Assembly (NCBI RefSeq): GCF_900197875.1
Contig: NZ_FZMO01000334.1
Span: 30,763 to 94,762, forward strand
DNA from: Frankia canadensis
GTDB lineage: Bacteria > Actinomycetota > Actinomycetes > Frankiales > Frankiaceae
Direction of reading: 5' to 3'
DNA: 64,000 nucleotides
The notes under the pieces were generated by a model. That model made no database searches, was not told the origin of the DNA, and worked only from the letters and a program-made list of their open reading frames with translations. Shown here in pieces: positions 33,566 to 40,726 of the stretch. Position 1 is the first letter of the stretch; each line of letters begins with the position of its first letter. The translations under genes and the position numbers were made by a program.

Positions 33566-34812
33566 GCGCCCCGGTCGGTGAGGCGGCCGGCGGGAGGGCC
33601 GGCGAGGTGGCTGTCGGGGTCGCTGGTGCGGTGGTCGCTGGTGCGGTGGTCGGCGGTGCGGTGCTCGGCGGTGCGGTGGTCGGTGGGGTGCCGATCGAGT
33701 TCGACCGGGTCAGCCGGTCGTTCGGCGCCGTGGCCGCGCTGCGGGAGGTGTCGCTGTCGGTGCGGGCCGGCGAGATCGTCGCGCTGCTCGGGCCGTCCGG
33801 CTCGGGGAAGTCGACGCTGCTGCGGATCTGCGCCGGTCTCGACGAGCCGAGCTCCGGCGACCTGCGCTTCGACGGGACGAGCCAGCTCGGCGTGCCACCG
33901 CACCGCCGCGACGTGTCCATGGTGTTCCAGCACTTCGCGCTCTATCCGCACAAGACGGCGCTGGACAACCTGACTCTGGCGCTGCGCCACGGCCGGGGCC
34001 TGCCGAAGGCCGCCGCCGTCGCGCGGGCGCGGGAGACCCTCGACCTGCTCGGCATCTCCGAGCTCGCCGACCGCCGGCCCGCGGCGATGTCCGGCGGCCA
34101 GCGCCAGCGGGTGGCGATCGGCCGCGCGCTGGCCACCCGGTCCCGGGTCATCCTGCTGGACGAGCCGATGTCGGGGCTCGACGCGCAGCTGCGCGTCGAC
34201 CTGCGGGTCGAGATCGTCGACCTGCTGCGCGGCCTGGGCACCACCGCCCTGTTCGTGACGCACGACCAGGCCGAGGCGATGGCCATCGGAGACCGGGTCG
34301 CCGTGCTCGGGGACGGGCGTCTCCAGCAGATCGGCACGCCCGACGAGGTCTACGACACGCCGGTGACCCGCTTCGTCGCGGGCTTCGTCGGCAGCCCGCC
34401 GATGAACATCTGGGACGGCCGCTTCGAGGCCGGACGGCTGCGCGGCGACGGCTTCGACGTGCCGGCGCCCGCGGGCGCGGTCGCGGTCGGTGTGCGCCCG
34501 GAGCACCTGACCCCTGACGGCGTTCCCGCGGCCCGCACCGGTTCCGGTTCCGTGGCGGACGGGCGGGAGGGGCGCGGTCCGCAGGGCGTGGACGATGCCG
34601 GGCTGGCGCTGGCCGGCCACATCGTCGTCGCCGAGCGACTCGGCGCCGAGCGGGCCGTGTACCTGCGCTGTGGCGGCCAGAAGGTCGCCATCCGCGTCGA
34701 CGCCACGCTCGCGCCCACCCCCGGCTCCGCGGTGACGCTGCGCGCGCCGCGCTCCGCGCTGACCTTCTTCGACGCGGCGGGTGCCCGGCTCGCCTCGCTT
34801 CCGGGTGCGTAG
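33562..34812 (+). CDS. ABC transporter ATPase (MalK/UgpC/MsmK type)
   Basis: The 416-residue ATPase has Walker A GPSGSGKST near 78, a Q-loop MVFQHFALYPHK, signature MSGGQRQR, Walker B VILLDEPMSGLD and the H-loop FVTHDQAEAMAIGD. A C-terminal OB/TOBE domain (about 270-416) includes VGVRPEHLTPDG. The N-terminal about 44 residues before VPIEFDRVSRSFG are a low-complexity Gly/Ala/Val stretch encoded by 15-bp tandem repeats, absent from relatives. A later GTG at the conserved VPIEF could be the true start. The gene overlaps the lipoprotein gene by four bases. Confidence 0.92.
   Translation: MSAPVGEAAGGRAGEVAVGVAGAVVAGAVVGGAVLGGAVVGGVPIEFDRVSRSFGAVAALREVSLSVRAGEIVALLGPSGSGKSTLLRICAGLDEPSSGDLRFDGTSQLGVPPHRRDVSMVFQHFALYPHKTALDNLTLALRHGRGLPKAAAVARARETLDLLGISELADRRPAAMSGGQRQRVAIGRALATRSRVILLDEPMSGLDAQLRVDLRVEIVDLLRGLGTTALFVTHDQAEAMAIGDRVAVLGDGRLQQIGTPDEVYDTPVTRFVAGFVGSPPMNIWDGRFEAGRLRGDGFDVPAPAGAVAVGVRPEHLTPDGVPAARTGSGSVADGREGRGPQGVDDAGLALAGHIVVAERLGAERAVYLRCGGQKVAIRVDATLAPTPGSAVTLRAPRSALTFFDAAGARLASLPGA
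33625..33684. repeat. 15-bp tandem repeat (4 copies) inside the ATPase gene
   Basis: GGTGCGGTGGTCGCT and close variants occur at 33625, 33640, 33655 and 33670, encoding GAVV(A/G) units in the N-terminal extension. Confidence 0.85.
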
Positions 34813-35117
34813 ATAGCGGAAATTTCGCATGCATCGGTTCAACCGGATATACGGCGCCGACCGATAACAATTGTTTGCCGGAATCCTCCGACAGTCGGTG
34901 CCCGATATTTTCGCGAAACGTGGACCAACGGCCCGTCCACTGTGATTTGCTGTCCGACAAACGCCCATCGACTGCGATGGTGGTGTCCGGTCGGATCGGT
35001 TCCGGCGGGTGCGGTGCGGTGGTTTTCCCCGAGTGCGTGGTGCGTCGTGATTGTGGCGGATGTGGTCTCCGGGGTGCGGCAGATGGCATGATCTTCGGTG
35101 TTTGGTGCCTCGGCGCA

Positions 35118-35163
35118 TATACTGGTCGAGATTCGGGCATTCTCCGCGAAGATTCGGGCATTC
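35118..35163 (+). promoter_or_regulatory. Promoter-like -10 with tandem 13-bp sites
   Basis: TATACT (35118-35123) is followed by GATTCGGGCATTC at 35130-35142 and 35151-35163, spaced exactly 21 bases (two helical turns), which suits a cooperative DNA-binding protein acting at or just after the transcription start. Confidence 0.4.
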
Positions 35164-35253
35164 CGGGCGACAACCGTGCAATCGTGGCTGCCAGTGGTCC
35201 GGGCGTGACCTCTGTGCACGCATCGCACCGGGGTCATCGCTAGGGACACCAAG

Positions 35254-35265
35254 ATGTCGCGACAT
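35254..35265. promoter_or_regulatory. 12-bp perfect palindrome upstream of the HTH-TPR regulator
   Basis: ATGTCGCGACAT lies 58 bases before the regulator start. It may be an operator used for autoregulation. A related palindrome, TGTCGCGCGACA, occurs at 46303. Confidence 0.4.
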
Positions 35266-35323
35266 AGCGTTAGTGGGCGCTCACGGAATTGACCCCAGGA
35301 GATCTGACCCGAGGAGATCGTCG

Positions 35324-36673
35324 ATGCTGACGGATAACGCGCACGCCTGCACACATCCGCTTGCATTCGTCCGCGCGCAGCGTGGTTGGTCCTATCAGCG
35401 GCTGGCCCGTGTGGTCGCTCGCCGCGCCCGTGACCTCGGGGTGGCGAACATGGCCGCCGAACGCCAGAAGGTCTGGCGCTGGGAGCACCGCGGTGTCGTT
35501 CCCGACCGTGTCTCCCAGCTCGCCCTGGCGGCCGAGCTCGGCGTGCCCAACGATCGTCTCGAGTCGCACCCCTGGCCCGCCTGGCTCCCCACCGGCGACG
35601 CCGTGCGCACCGAGTACCCCTGGACCGCCGGCGGCAGCGTCACCTCCCTCATGGACGTCGTCGAGGACGCCCTGTCCGACCGCCGCGGCTTCCTGACGAT
35701 CACCGGCGTCGGCGCCACCGAGCTCGCCACCCAGTGGCTCGGGCTGGAGCCGGGGATGCTGGCCGCCGCGCTCGCCGGCGGCCGCGTCGACGACCAGATC
35801 GTCAACCGGATCGAACACAACATCCCCGGCCTGCGGGTGATGGACGAGCGTCTCGGCGGTGAGAGCGTGCGCCGCCTCGTCGACGCCGAGCTCGGGGTGG
35901 TCGCCGATCTGCTGGTCCGCGGCTCGTACACCGAGGTGGTCGGCCGGCACCTGCACACGGTCGCGGCGGAGCTCGCCCGCTTCGCCGGCTGGGTCTCCTT
36001 CGACGCCGGGTTCCACACGGCCGCGCAGCGCTACTGGATCACGGCGCTGCACGCCGCGCACACCGGCGGCGACCGGATGCTCGGGGCGAACGTGCTGAAG
36101 AACATGTCACTACAGTGCGTCGACTTCGCCCGCCCGCGGGAGGCGGTCGACCTCGCCGAGGCCGCCGTGGCCAGCCTCGGCCCCGTCACCGGCCGGGTCG
36201 GCGCGATGCTGCACATGCGCCGGGCCCGGGCACACGCCGCGATCGGGGAGTCCACCGCCTGCGCCGAGGCGCTCGCCCGCTCCGAGGAGGCGATGGACGA
36301 GGCCCGCCCGGAGGACCCGGCCTGGGCGGACTACTTCGACGAGGGCGAGTACCAGGCCCAGATCGGCAGCTGCTTCATCGACCTCGGCCACCTCATCCAG
36401 GCCGACCGGTGGCTGGAGCGGTCCCTCGCCGTCCTGCCCGCCGCCCGCGCCCGGGACCGGGCCACCTACCTGCTGCGCCGGGCCGCCGTCCAGATCGACC
36501 TGGGCAACGTCGACCAGGGCTGCGCGCTGACCCGGCAGGCACTGCCGATGCTGGAGGCGACCCGGTCCAAGCGCAACGCCCGCCGGGCCGACGAGCTGCG
36601 CCGACGTCTGCGCCGCCACAGCACCGACCCGGACGCCCGTGAGCTGGACCAGGCGCTGGCCCGCAGCTCCTGA
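35324..36673 (+). CDS. HTH-TPR transcriptional regulator
   Basis: The 449-residue protein has an N-terminal XRE-like helix-turn-helix (about 10-75; WSYQRLARVVARRARDL, then ERQKVWRWEHRGVVP). Helical TPR-like repeats follow to the end (GAMLHMRRARAHAAIGESTA, GSCFIDLGHLIQADRWLER, YLLRRAAVQIDLGNVDQGCA). This matches the large actinobacterial family of XRE-TPR regulators, several of which control development and antibiotic production and may sense small signals. The target is unknown. GAGGAG is 8 bases before the ATG. The neighbouring ABC operon and the gene's own palindromic upstream site are candidate targets. Confidence 0.85.
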   Translation: MLTDNAHACTHPLAFVRAQRGWSYQRLARVVARRARDLGVANMAAERQKVWRWEHRGVVPDRVSQLALAAELGVPNDRLESHPWPAWLPTGDAVRTEYPWTAGGSVTSLMDVVEDALSDRRGFLTITGVGATELATQWLGLEPGMLAAALAGGRVDDQIVNRIEHNIPGLRVMDERLGGESVRRLVDAELGVVADLLVRGSYTEVVGRHLHTVAAELARFAGWVSFDAGFHTAAQRYWITALHAAHTGGDRMLGANVLKNMSLQCVDFARPREAVDLAEAAVASLGPVTGRVGAMLHMRRARAHAAIGESTACAEALARSEEAMDEARPEDPAWADYFDEGEYQAQIGSCFIDLGHLIQADRWLERSLAVLPAARARDRATYLLRRAAVQIDLGNVDQGCALTRQALPMLEATRSKRNARRADELRRRLRRHSTDPDARELDQALARSS

Positions 36674-36716
36674 CCGGCGGCAGCTCGGCGACCTGCGGCC
36701 TTGCCGGGAGTCAGGA
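36668..36716. terminator. Hairpin spanning the stop codons of two convergent genes
   Basis: TCCTGAC (36668-36674) pairs with GTCAGGA (36710-36716), with further CGGC/GCCG pairing inside. Both arms contain a stop codon, one for each of the convergent genes. Confidence 0.5.
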
Positions 36717-37931
36717 ACGCAGAAGACGCCCGGCGGGGCGCTGGGGCGCCTGGACCGCCACCTCGCCGTCGGGATCGATCGCCGCCGCGAGGTCGGCGCC
36801 GTCCGGGTCGGTGACGACCAGGGCGGCGTCCGCCGGCACGGACCGCTTGACGATCGCCAGCGCGATCGGCCCGAGCTCGGCATGCGTCTCGGCGGTGCCG
36901 ACGAAGCCGACCTCACGGCCGCCGGCCGTCACCGCCGACCCCCGCGCCGCCACCGCGCCGTCCAGATGCAGCAGGACGAGCCGGCGCGGCGGGCGGCCCA
37001 GATTGTGCACCCGGGCGACGGTCTCCTGACCGCGGTAGCAGCCCTTGTCCAGGTGCACGGCGCTGGTCAGCCAGCCCACCTCGTGCGGGATCGTGCGATG
37101 GTCGGTCTCGAAGCCCAGCCGGGGCCGGCGCGCCGCGATCCTTTCCGCCTCGAAGGCGGACAGCCCGGCGAGCACCGCGCCGGCGGCCCGCAGCCGCTCG
37201 ACCGTCCCCGCGACGGCCGACCGCTCGACCAGCAGATCCACCCCGTACGGCATCCGTCGCACGAGCGTGCCGTCCGCCGCGCGGGCGACCGAGTAGGGGC
37301 CGCTGACCGGCGCGCCGGTCGGCTCGGGGGACAGCGGCTCGGGCAGGTCGAGGCGGCCAGGCGCGTCAGCCTGGCTGTCCGTGGTCGCACCGCCTGGTGC
37401 GGAAGCGGCCGGGTCGGCAGGGGCGAGGAGGACCGCGGCGACCGTGCGCGCCGCCGCCGGCCCGAGCACGCTCAGCACGGCCGTGTCCGCGCTGACGTCC
37501 ACCGGCTCGACCCGCAGCAGGAACCGCATCGACTCCAGGTACCGCAGCAGCCCGGCGGCCGTCCCAGGCTCGACATCCACCCAGGTGGCGGCGCCGTCGT
37601 CGGCCAGGACGAGATGATGTTCCACGTGCCCCTGTGGCGACAGGACGAGCGCCTCGCTGCCGCGCATCGCGCCGAGCCCGGACAGATGCTGCGAGGTGAT
37701 GCTGTGCAGCCAGCTCAGCCGGTCCGGCCCCGCGATGCGTATCACCGCCCGGTCCGACCGGTCTACAACGGCGGCCCCCGTGGCCATCGCCCGCTGCTCG
37801 CGCAGCGGATCGCCATAGTGAGCGGCGACCAGAGCGTCAGGCCCCGTGCCCGGCACCGCGCCAGGTAGGCCCAGCAGCGCGGAGCGAGTAGCGGGATCGG
37901 TGGGGGAGGGCAAGGGTGACCCTGCTGTCAT
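36711..37931 (-). CDS. ygfZ: YgfZ/GcvT-family folate-binding protein
   Basis: The 406-residue protein is a YgfZ homologue, a tetrahydrofolate-dependent factor for iron-sulfur cluster enzymes. The signature K-G-C-Y-x-G-Q-E is present as DKGCYRGQETVAR near 315, and folate-fold segments include IAGPDRLSWLHSITSQHLSG. An insertion of about 40 residues near 175-215 (Ala/Pro/Gly-rich) enlarges it over the usual 330-370. A TAGACT element lies six bases before the ATG on the minus strand, so the message is probably leaderless. Confidence 0.9.
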   Translation of the reverse strand: MTAGSPLPSPTDPATRSALLGLPGAVPGTGPDALVAAHYGDPLREQRAMATGAAVVDRSDRAVIRIAGPDRLSWLHSITSQHLSGLGAMRGSEALVLSPQGHVEHHLVLADDGAATWVDVEPGTAAGLLRYLESMRFLLRVEPVDVSADTAVLSVLGPAAARTVAAVLLAPADPAASAPGGATTDSQADAPGRLDLPEPLSPEPTGAPVSGPYSVARAADGTLVRRMPYGVDLLVERSAVAGTVERLRAAGAVLAGLSAFEAERIAARRPRLGFETDHRTIPHEVGWLTSAVHLDKGCYRGQETVARVHNLGRPPRRLVLLHLDGAVAARGSAVTAGGREVGFVGTAETHAELGPIALAIVKRSVPADAALVVTDPDGADLAAAIDPDGEVAVQAPQRPAGRLLRS

Positions 37932-37978
37932 GTTCCGAGTCTAGGCCCGGCAACCGAGCCCCGGCAGGCCCAGCAGTG

Positions 37979-38047
37979 GTGGCGCCCCGGCCGTCTTCCG
38001 TGGAGTGGCGCCCCGGCCGTCTTCCGTGGAGTGGCGCCCCGGCCGTC
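37979..38047. repeat. 26-bp tandem repeat, 2.7 copies
   Basis: The unit begins GTGGCGCCCCGGCCGTC and ends TTCCGTGGA; identical copies start at 37979 and 38005, and a 17-base partial copy starts at 38031, just upstream of the ygfZ promoter. Confidence 0.9.
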
Positions 38048-38132
38048 CGCGTCGAGCGGCCCCGCGCCCTGATCTTCTGCGACCGCGGTCAGGGATCCGC
38101 CCTACACGGCCTCGCGGCGGTTCGTGGCCGTG

Positions 38133-38294
38133 TTCTGGCAACGTCACGGCGGTTCGTGTCGCGAACACGGGGACAAACCGGACACGACACGCCGTATTCG
38201 CGACACGATGCCGCTGTCCCCTGCGCGCGCTTCCCGCCCATGGGAAGTCCGCCCCTCCTCGATGTTCCGGTTGACACCGACACCGGCGATGATC
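38133..38294. repeat. Dispersed structured intergenic repeat, copy A
   Basis: This stretch aligns along its whole length with 63815-63976. Two hairpins are conserved: CGTGTCGCGAA (38155-38165) with TTCGCGACACG (38197-38207), and CTTCCC with GGGAAG (38230-38247). The block TGCCGCTGTCCC and the flanking CAACGTC and TTGACACCG are nearly identical in the two copies. It contains no open frame of coding character. A 7-bp tandem array follows directly. Confidence 0.8.
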
Positions 38295-38296
38295 AT

Positions 38297-38345
38297 GGGT
38301 GTCGGGTGTCGGGTGTCGGGTGTCGGGTGTCGGGTGTCGGGTGTC
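38297..38345. repeat. 7-bp tandem repeat, 7 copies
   Basis: GGGTGTC is repeated seven times without error, directly after element copy A. Confidence 0.95.
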
Positions 38346-38451
38346 CGGCGTCCCGGCTTCGGTGCGGACTCCTCAGGCCTGGCCGGGTCGGGGCTGTCCT
38401 GTTCCCGGACGGGGTGTTGCGATCGTCGCACTCGGCGCGCGGAAAAAGGCG

Positions 38452-38481
38452 TTGCGAGCCCCGGCCCGGGCCGCGTAGCGT
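38452..38481 (+). promoter_or_regulatory. Promoter of a possible small RNA or short frame
   Basis: TTGCGA (38452-38457) and TAGCGT (38476-38481) match vegetative -35 and -10 elements with an 18-base spacer. Transcription would start near 38488, just before a strong ribosome site and short frame. Confidence 0.5.
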
Positions 38482-38502
38482 CGTCGGTACACGAGAAGGG
38501 AG

Positions 38503-38553
38503 GTGGTCCAAACTTTGTATGCTCATAGGACTCGTGAGGTGACTGTCCGCTAG
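38503..38553 (+). CDS. Very short open frame within a structured leader
   Basis: GAAGGGAGGTGG (38495-38506) is followed by the frame VVQTLYAHRTREVTVR and a TAG. Translation could begin at the TTG at 38515, 9 bases after the ribosome site, giving a 12-residue peptide. The end of the frame lies in a hairpin, GAGGTGA (38536-38542) with TCACCTC (38569-38575), and CTAGCCGG occurs twice (38550, 38575). It could be a leader peptide, a microprotein or part of a structured RNA. The next gene, gpmA, begins about 400 bases later. Confidence 0.35.
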   Translation: MVQTLYAHRTREVTVR

Positions 38554-38712
38554 CCGGTCTCGTGGTCCTCACCTCTAGCCGGGTGGCCCACGGGCACCGG
38601 CACCGGCGAGTACCAGGCAGATCACCCGACCCCCGGGCTGCCGTCGACAAGTCCCGACGGCCCGTTGTCCGCATCGCGCGGCGACGGAGGCACCCGGGGG
38701 TCGCTCGTTTTC

Positions 38713-38786
38713 CGGGACTGTTCCCTTCGCCCGGACCGTTCCCTTCGCCGGACCGCTTCCTTCTCCCGGAACCGCTCCCTTCGCCG
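38713..38786. repeat. Degenerate 17-bp tandem repeat, four copies
   Basis: Four imperfect copies of a unit resembling CCGGACCGTTCCCTTCG follow one another upstream of gpmA. Confidence 0.65.
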
Positions 38787-38946
38787 ACTACCCGTCGGGT
38801 GATGTCCTCGCCTGCGGGCCGGTCGTGCCCGTCCGGGCCTGCGTGGCATGTCCCCTACCGGCCGTGACCGGCCATGACGCGGACGGACACCGGCAGGAAC
38901 CGGCAATGCTGGCCGAGTCCCGGACCCACCAGGCAGGATCTCGGGT

Positions 38947-39684
38947 ATGCCGACTCTCGTCCTGCTCCGCCACGGTGAGAGCAACTGGAACCGTGAGAAC
39001 CTGTTCACCGGCTGGGTGGACGTCGACCTGTCCGAGAAGGGCCTGAAGGAAGCGACCCGCGGCGGTGAGCTGCTGCTCGAGGCGGGTGTCCTGCCGGACG
39101 TGGTGCACACGTCCGTGCTGACCAGGGCGATCCGCACCGCGTGGCTGGCGCTCGACGCCGCCGGCCGGACCTGGGTGCCGGTCCGGCGCTCCTGGCGGCT
39201 CAACGAGCGCCACTACGGAGGCCTGCAGGGCCTGAACAAGGCCGAGACGCTGGAGAAGTTCGGCGAGGAGCAGTTCCAGCTGTGGCGCCGCTCCTACGAC
39301 ACGCCGCCGCCGGAGATCGGCCCGGAGCAGGTCAGCGGGGTGGACGAGCGGTACGCCGACCTCGCCCCCGACCTCATCCCGCGCACCGAGTGCCTCGCCG
39401 ACGTGGTCGTCCGGATGCTGCCGTACTGGTACGACGCGATCGTGCCGGACCTGCGCGCCGGGCGGACCGTCCTGGTCGCCGCGCACGGCAACTCGCTGCG
39501 GGCCCTCGTCAAGCACCTCGACCGGATCAGCGACACCGACATCGCCGGGCTGAACATCCCCACCGGTATCCCGCTGCGCTACGAACTCGACGACGATCTC
39601 GGCGTCGTCAGCTCCGGGTACCTCGACCCGGACGCCGCCGCCACCGCCGCGGCGGCCGTCGCCGCCCAGGGCTCGAAGAAGTAG
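38947..39684 (+). CDS. gpmA: 2,3-bisphosphoglycerate-dependent phosphoglycerate mutase
   Basis: The 245-residue enzyme interconverts 3- and 2-phosphoglycerate in glycolysis. The phosphohistidine is H9 in [10 protein letters not shown], with [29 protein letters not shown] and the second histidine in [16 protein letters not shown] all present. Length and motifs are standard; the last 20 residues are Ala-rich and variable. It is monocistronic and ends before a strong bidirectional terminator. A weak AGGA ribosome site precedes the ATG. Confidence 0.96.
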   Translation: MPTLVLLRHGESNWNRENLFTGWVDVDLSEKGLKEATRGGELLLEAGVLPDVVHTSVLTRAIRTAWLALDAAGRTWVPVRRSWRLNERHYGGLQGLNKAETLEKFGEEQFQLWRRSYDTPPPEIGPEQVSGVDERYADLAPDLIPRTECLADVVVRMLPYWYDAIVPDLRAGRTVLVAAHGNSLRALVKHLDRISDTDIAGLNIPTGIPLRYELDDDLGVVSSGYLDPDAAATAAAAVAAQGSKK

Positions 39685-39698
39685 CGCGAGACATGCCG

Positions 39699-39726
39699 CC
39701 AGGCCCGCGCGTCGTCGCGGGCCTGG
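39699..39726. terminator. Bidirectional terminator between gpmA and phoU
   Basis: A perfect 11-bp stem, CCAGGCCCGCG with CGCGGGCCTGG, and a 6-base loop lies between the convergent genes. Confidence 0.85.
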
Positions 39727-39737
39727 GTCAGGTTCCC

Positions 39738-40385
39738 TCAGGAGGCGGCGTTCTCCCCGGTGACCAGATAGATCACCCGGCGGGCCACGGAGACCGCGTG
39801 GTCGGCGTAGCGCTCGTAGTAGCGCCCGCACAGGGTGATGTCGATGGCCGCCTCCATGCCGTGCGGCCAGGGCTTCTCGATCAGCACGTGGAACAGCGCG
39901 CGGTGCAGGCCGTCCATCGCGTCGTCGTCGGCCTCGAGCTGCTTGGCGAGGTCGGTGTCCCGGCTGGCGATCACCGAGCCGGCCTTGGCGACGATGCGCT
40001 GCGCGACCTGGCCCATCTCCAGCAGGTTGGCCCGCAGCTCCGGCGGGACCGCCCGGCCGGGGTAGCGGCGGCGCGCGACCTTCGCCACGTGCAGGGCGAG
40101 GTCGCCCATGCGCTCCAGATCGGCGACGATGCGCAGCGTGGTGACCATCATCCGCAGGTCGGTCGCGACCGGCGCCTGGCGGGCCATGACGTCGAAGGCC
40201 CGCTCCTCGATCTCGTTGCGCAGCAGGTCGACAGTCTCGTCCCCGCTGATCACGTTCTCGGCGAGCTGGAGATCGGCGTCGAGGAGAGCGGTCGTCGCCC
40301 GCGCCATGGCCGAGGCGACCAGGTTGGTCATCTCGATCAGTGACTGGTTGATGCTCTCGAGTTCGTCGGTGAAGGCGTCCCGCAC
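39738..40385 (-). CDS. phoU: Phosphate signalling protein PhoU
   Basis: The 215-residue protein has two PhoU repeats. Each contains the metal-binding E-R-x-x-D pattern (LRIVADLERMGDLALHVAKV near 86 and CGRYYERYADHAVSVARRVI near 188). PhoU damps signalling between the Pst transporter and the SenX3/PhoR kinase. The start is GTG with AAGGAG 7 bases upstream. It is divergent from senX3-regX3, with a PHO box in between. Confidence 0.95.
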   Translation of the reverse strand: MRDAFTDELESINQSLIEMTNLVASAMARATTALLDADLQLAENVISGDETVDLLRNEIEERAFDVMARQAPVATDLRMMVTTLRIVADLERMGDLALHVAKVARRRYPGRAVPPELRANLLEMGQVAQRIVAKAGSVIASRDTDLAKQLEADDDAMDGLHRALFHVLIEKPWPHGMEAAIDITLCGRYYERYADHAVSVARRVIYLVTGENAAS

Positions 40386-40726
40386 GGACGGCTCCTTCTC
40401 TTCGATGATGGTTCGTGGGGCAGCAGGGGTGGTTCAGGTGGGACGTCGAACTATGCGTGGATCCATCTGATCACGGGAACGGCGACGGTAGGCGCGCCGA
40501 AACTCGACGATGATGCGCACCTCTCGCGGTTCGGTGAACATCGACGATAGATCCGATGAACAACGGGCGACGATCGGCGCTGAAGGCTTGCAGGGCGATG
40601 CCCGCATGGCATGGCGGCACCTAGCATGCGGCGGGTGGGTGACAGGTCGGTAGATGCCGTGACAACCCGTGCACACTACGTCGAGTTATCCCTCGCCGTC
40701 GGCCGGCTCGACACCATGGATGGACA
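40386..40726. other. Divergent phoU/senX3 intergenic region
   Basis: These 341 bases hold no gene. The recognised content is the PHO box at 40529-40561, which could serve both directions. No clear -35/-10 pair was fixed. Confidence 0.5.
40529..40561 (-). promoter_or_regulatory. PHO box (RegX3/PhoP binding site)
   Basis: Read on the minus strand, three consecutive 11-base units are GTTCATCGGAT, CTATCGTCGAT and GTTCACCGAAC. The first and third match the GTTCAYC core of actinobacterial PHO boxes with exact 22-base phasing; the middle one is degenerate. The site lies about 145 bases upstream of phoU. Confidence 0.6.

Larger units (their letters stand above)
34813..35323. other. Intergenic region upstream of the HTH-TPR regulator
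   Basis: These 511 bases hold no supportable gene and are markedly less GC-rich than their surroundings, especially 34810-34910 and 35090-35170. A small CGGTT-1-AACCG hairpin lies near 34838. A -10-like TATACT is at 35118-35123, two copies of GATTCGGGCATTC follow at 35130 and 35151, and a 12-bp palindrome lies at 35254. The leader of the regulator message would be about 190 bases. Confidence 0.5.
37932..38946. other. Repeat-rich intergenic region between ygfZ and gpmA
   Basis: This kilobase holds no supported conventional gene. From left to right it contains a 26-bp tandem repeat (37979-38047), a dispersed structured element (38133-38294), a 7-bp tandem array (38297-38345), a promoter with a short reading frame and hairpin (38452-38577), and four degenerate 17-bp units (about 38713-38786). 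Confidence 0.6.

Noticed and set aside
38297..38345. CRISPR-like array
   Set aside because: The 7-bp units are directly adjacent with no spacers, and no cas gene is in the window.
38562..38867. Plus-strand frame of 101 codons upstream of gpmA
   Set aside because: Its Pro/Phe/Ser-rich middle is explained by the degenerate 17-bp repeats; it has no ribosome site and no recognised fold.
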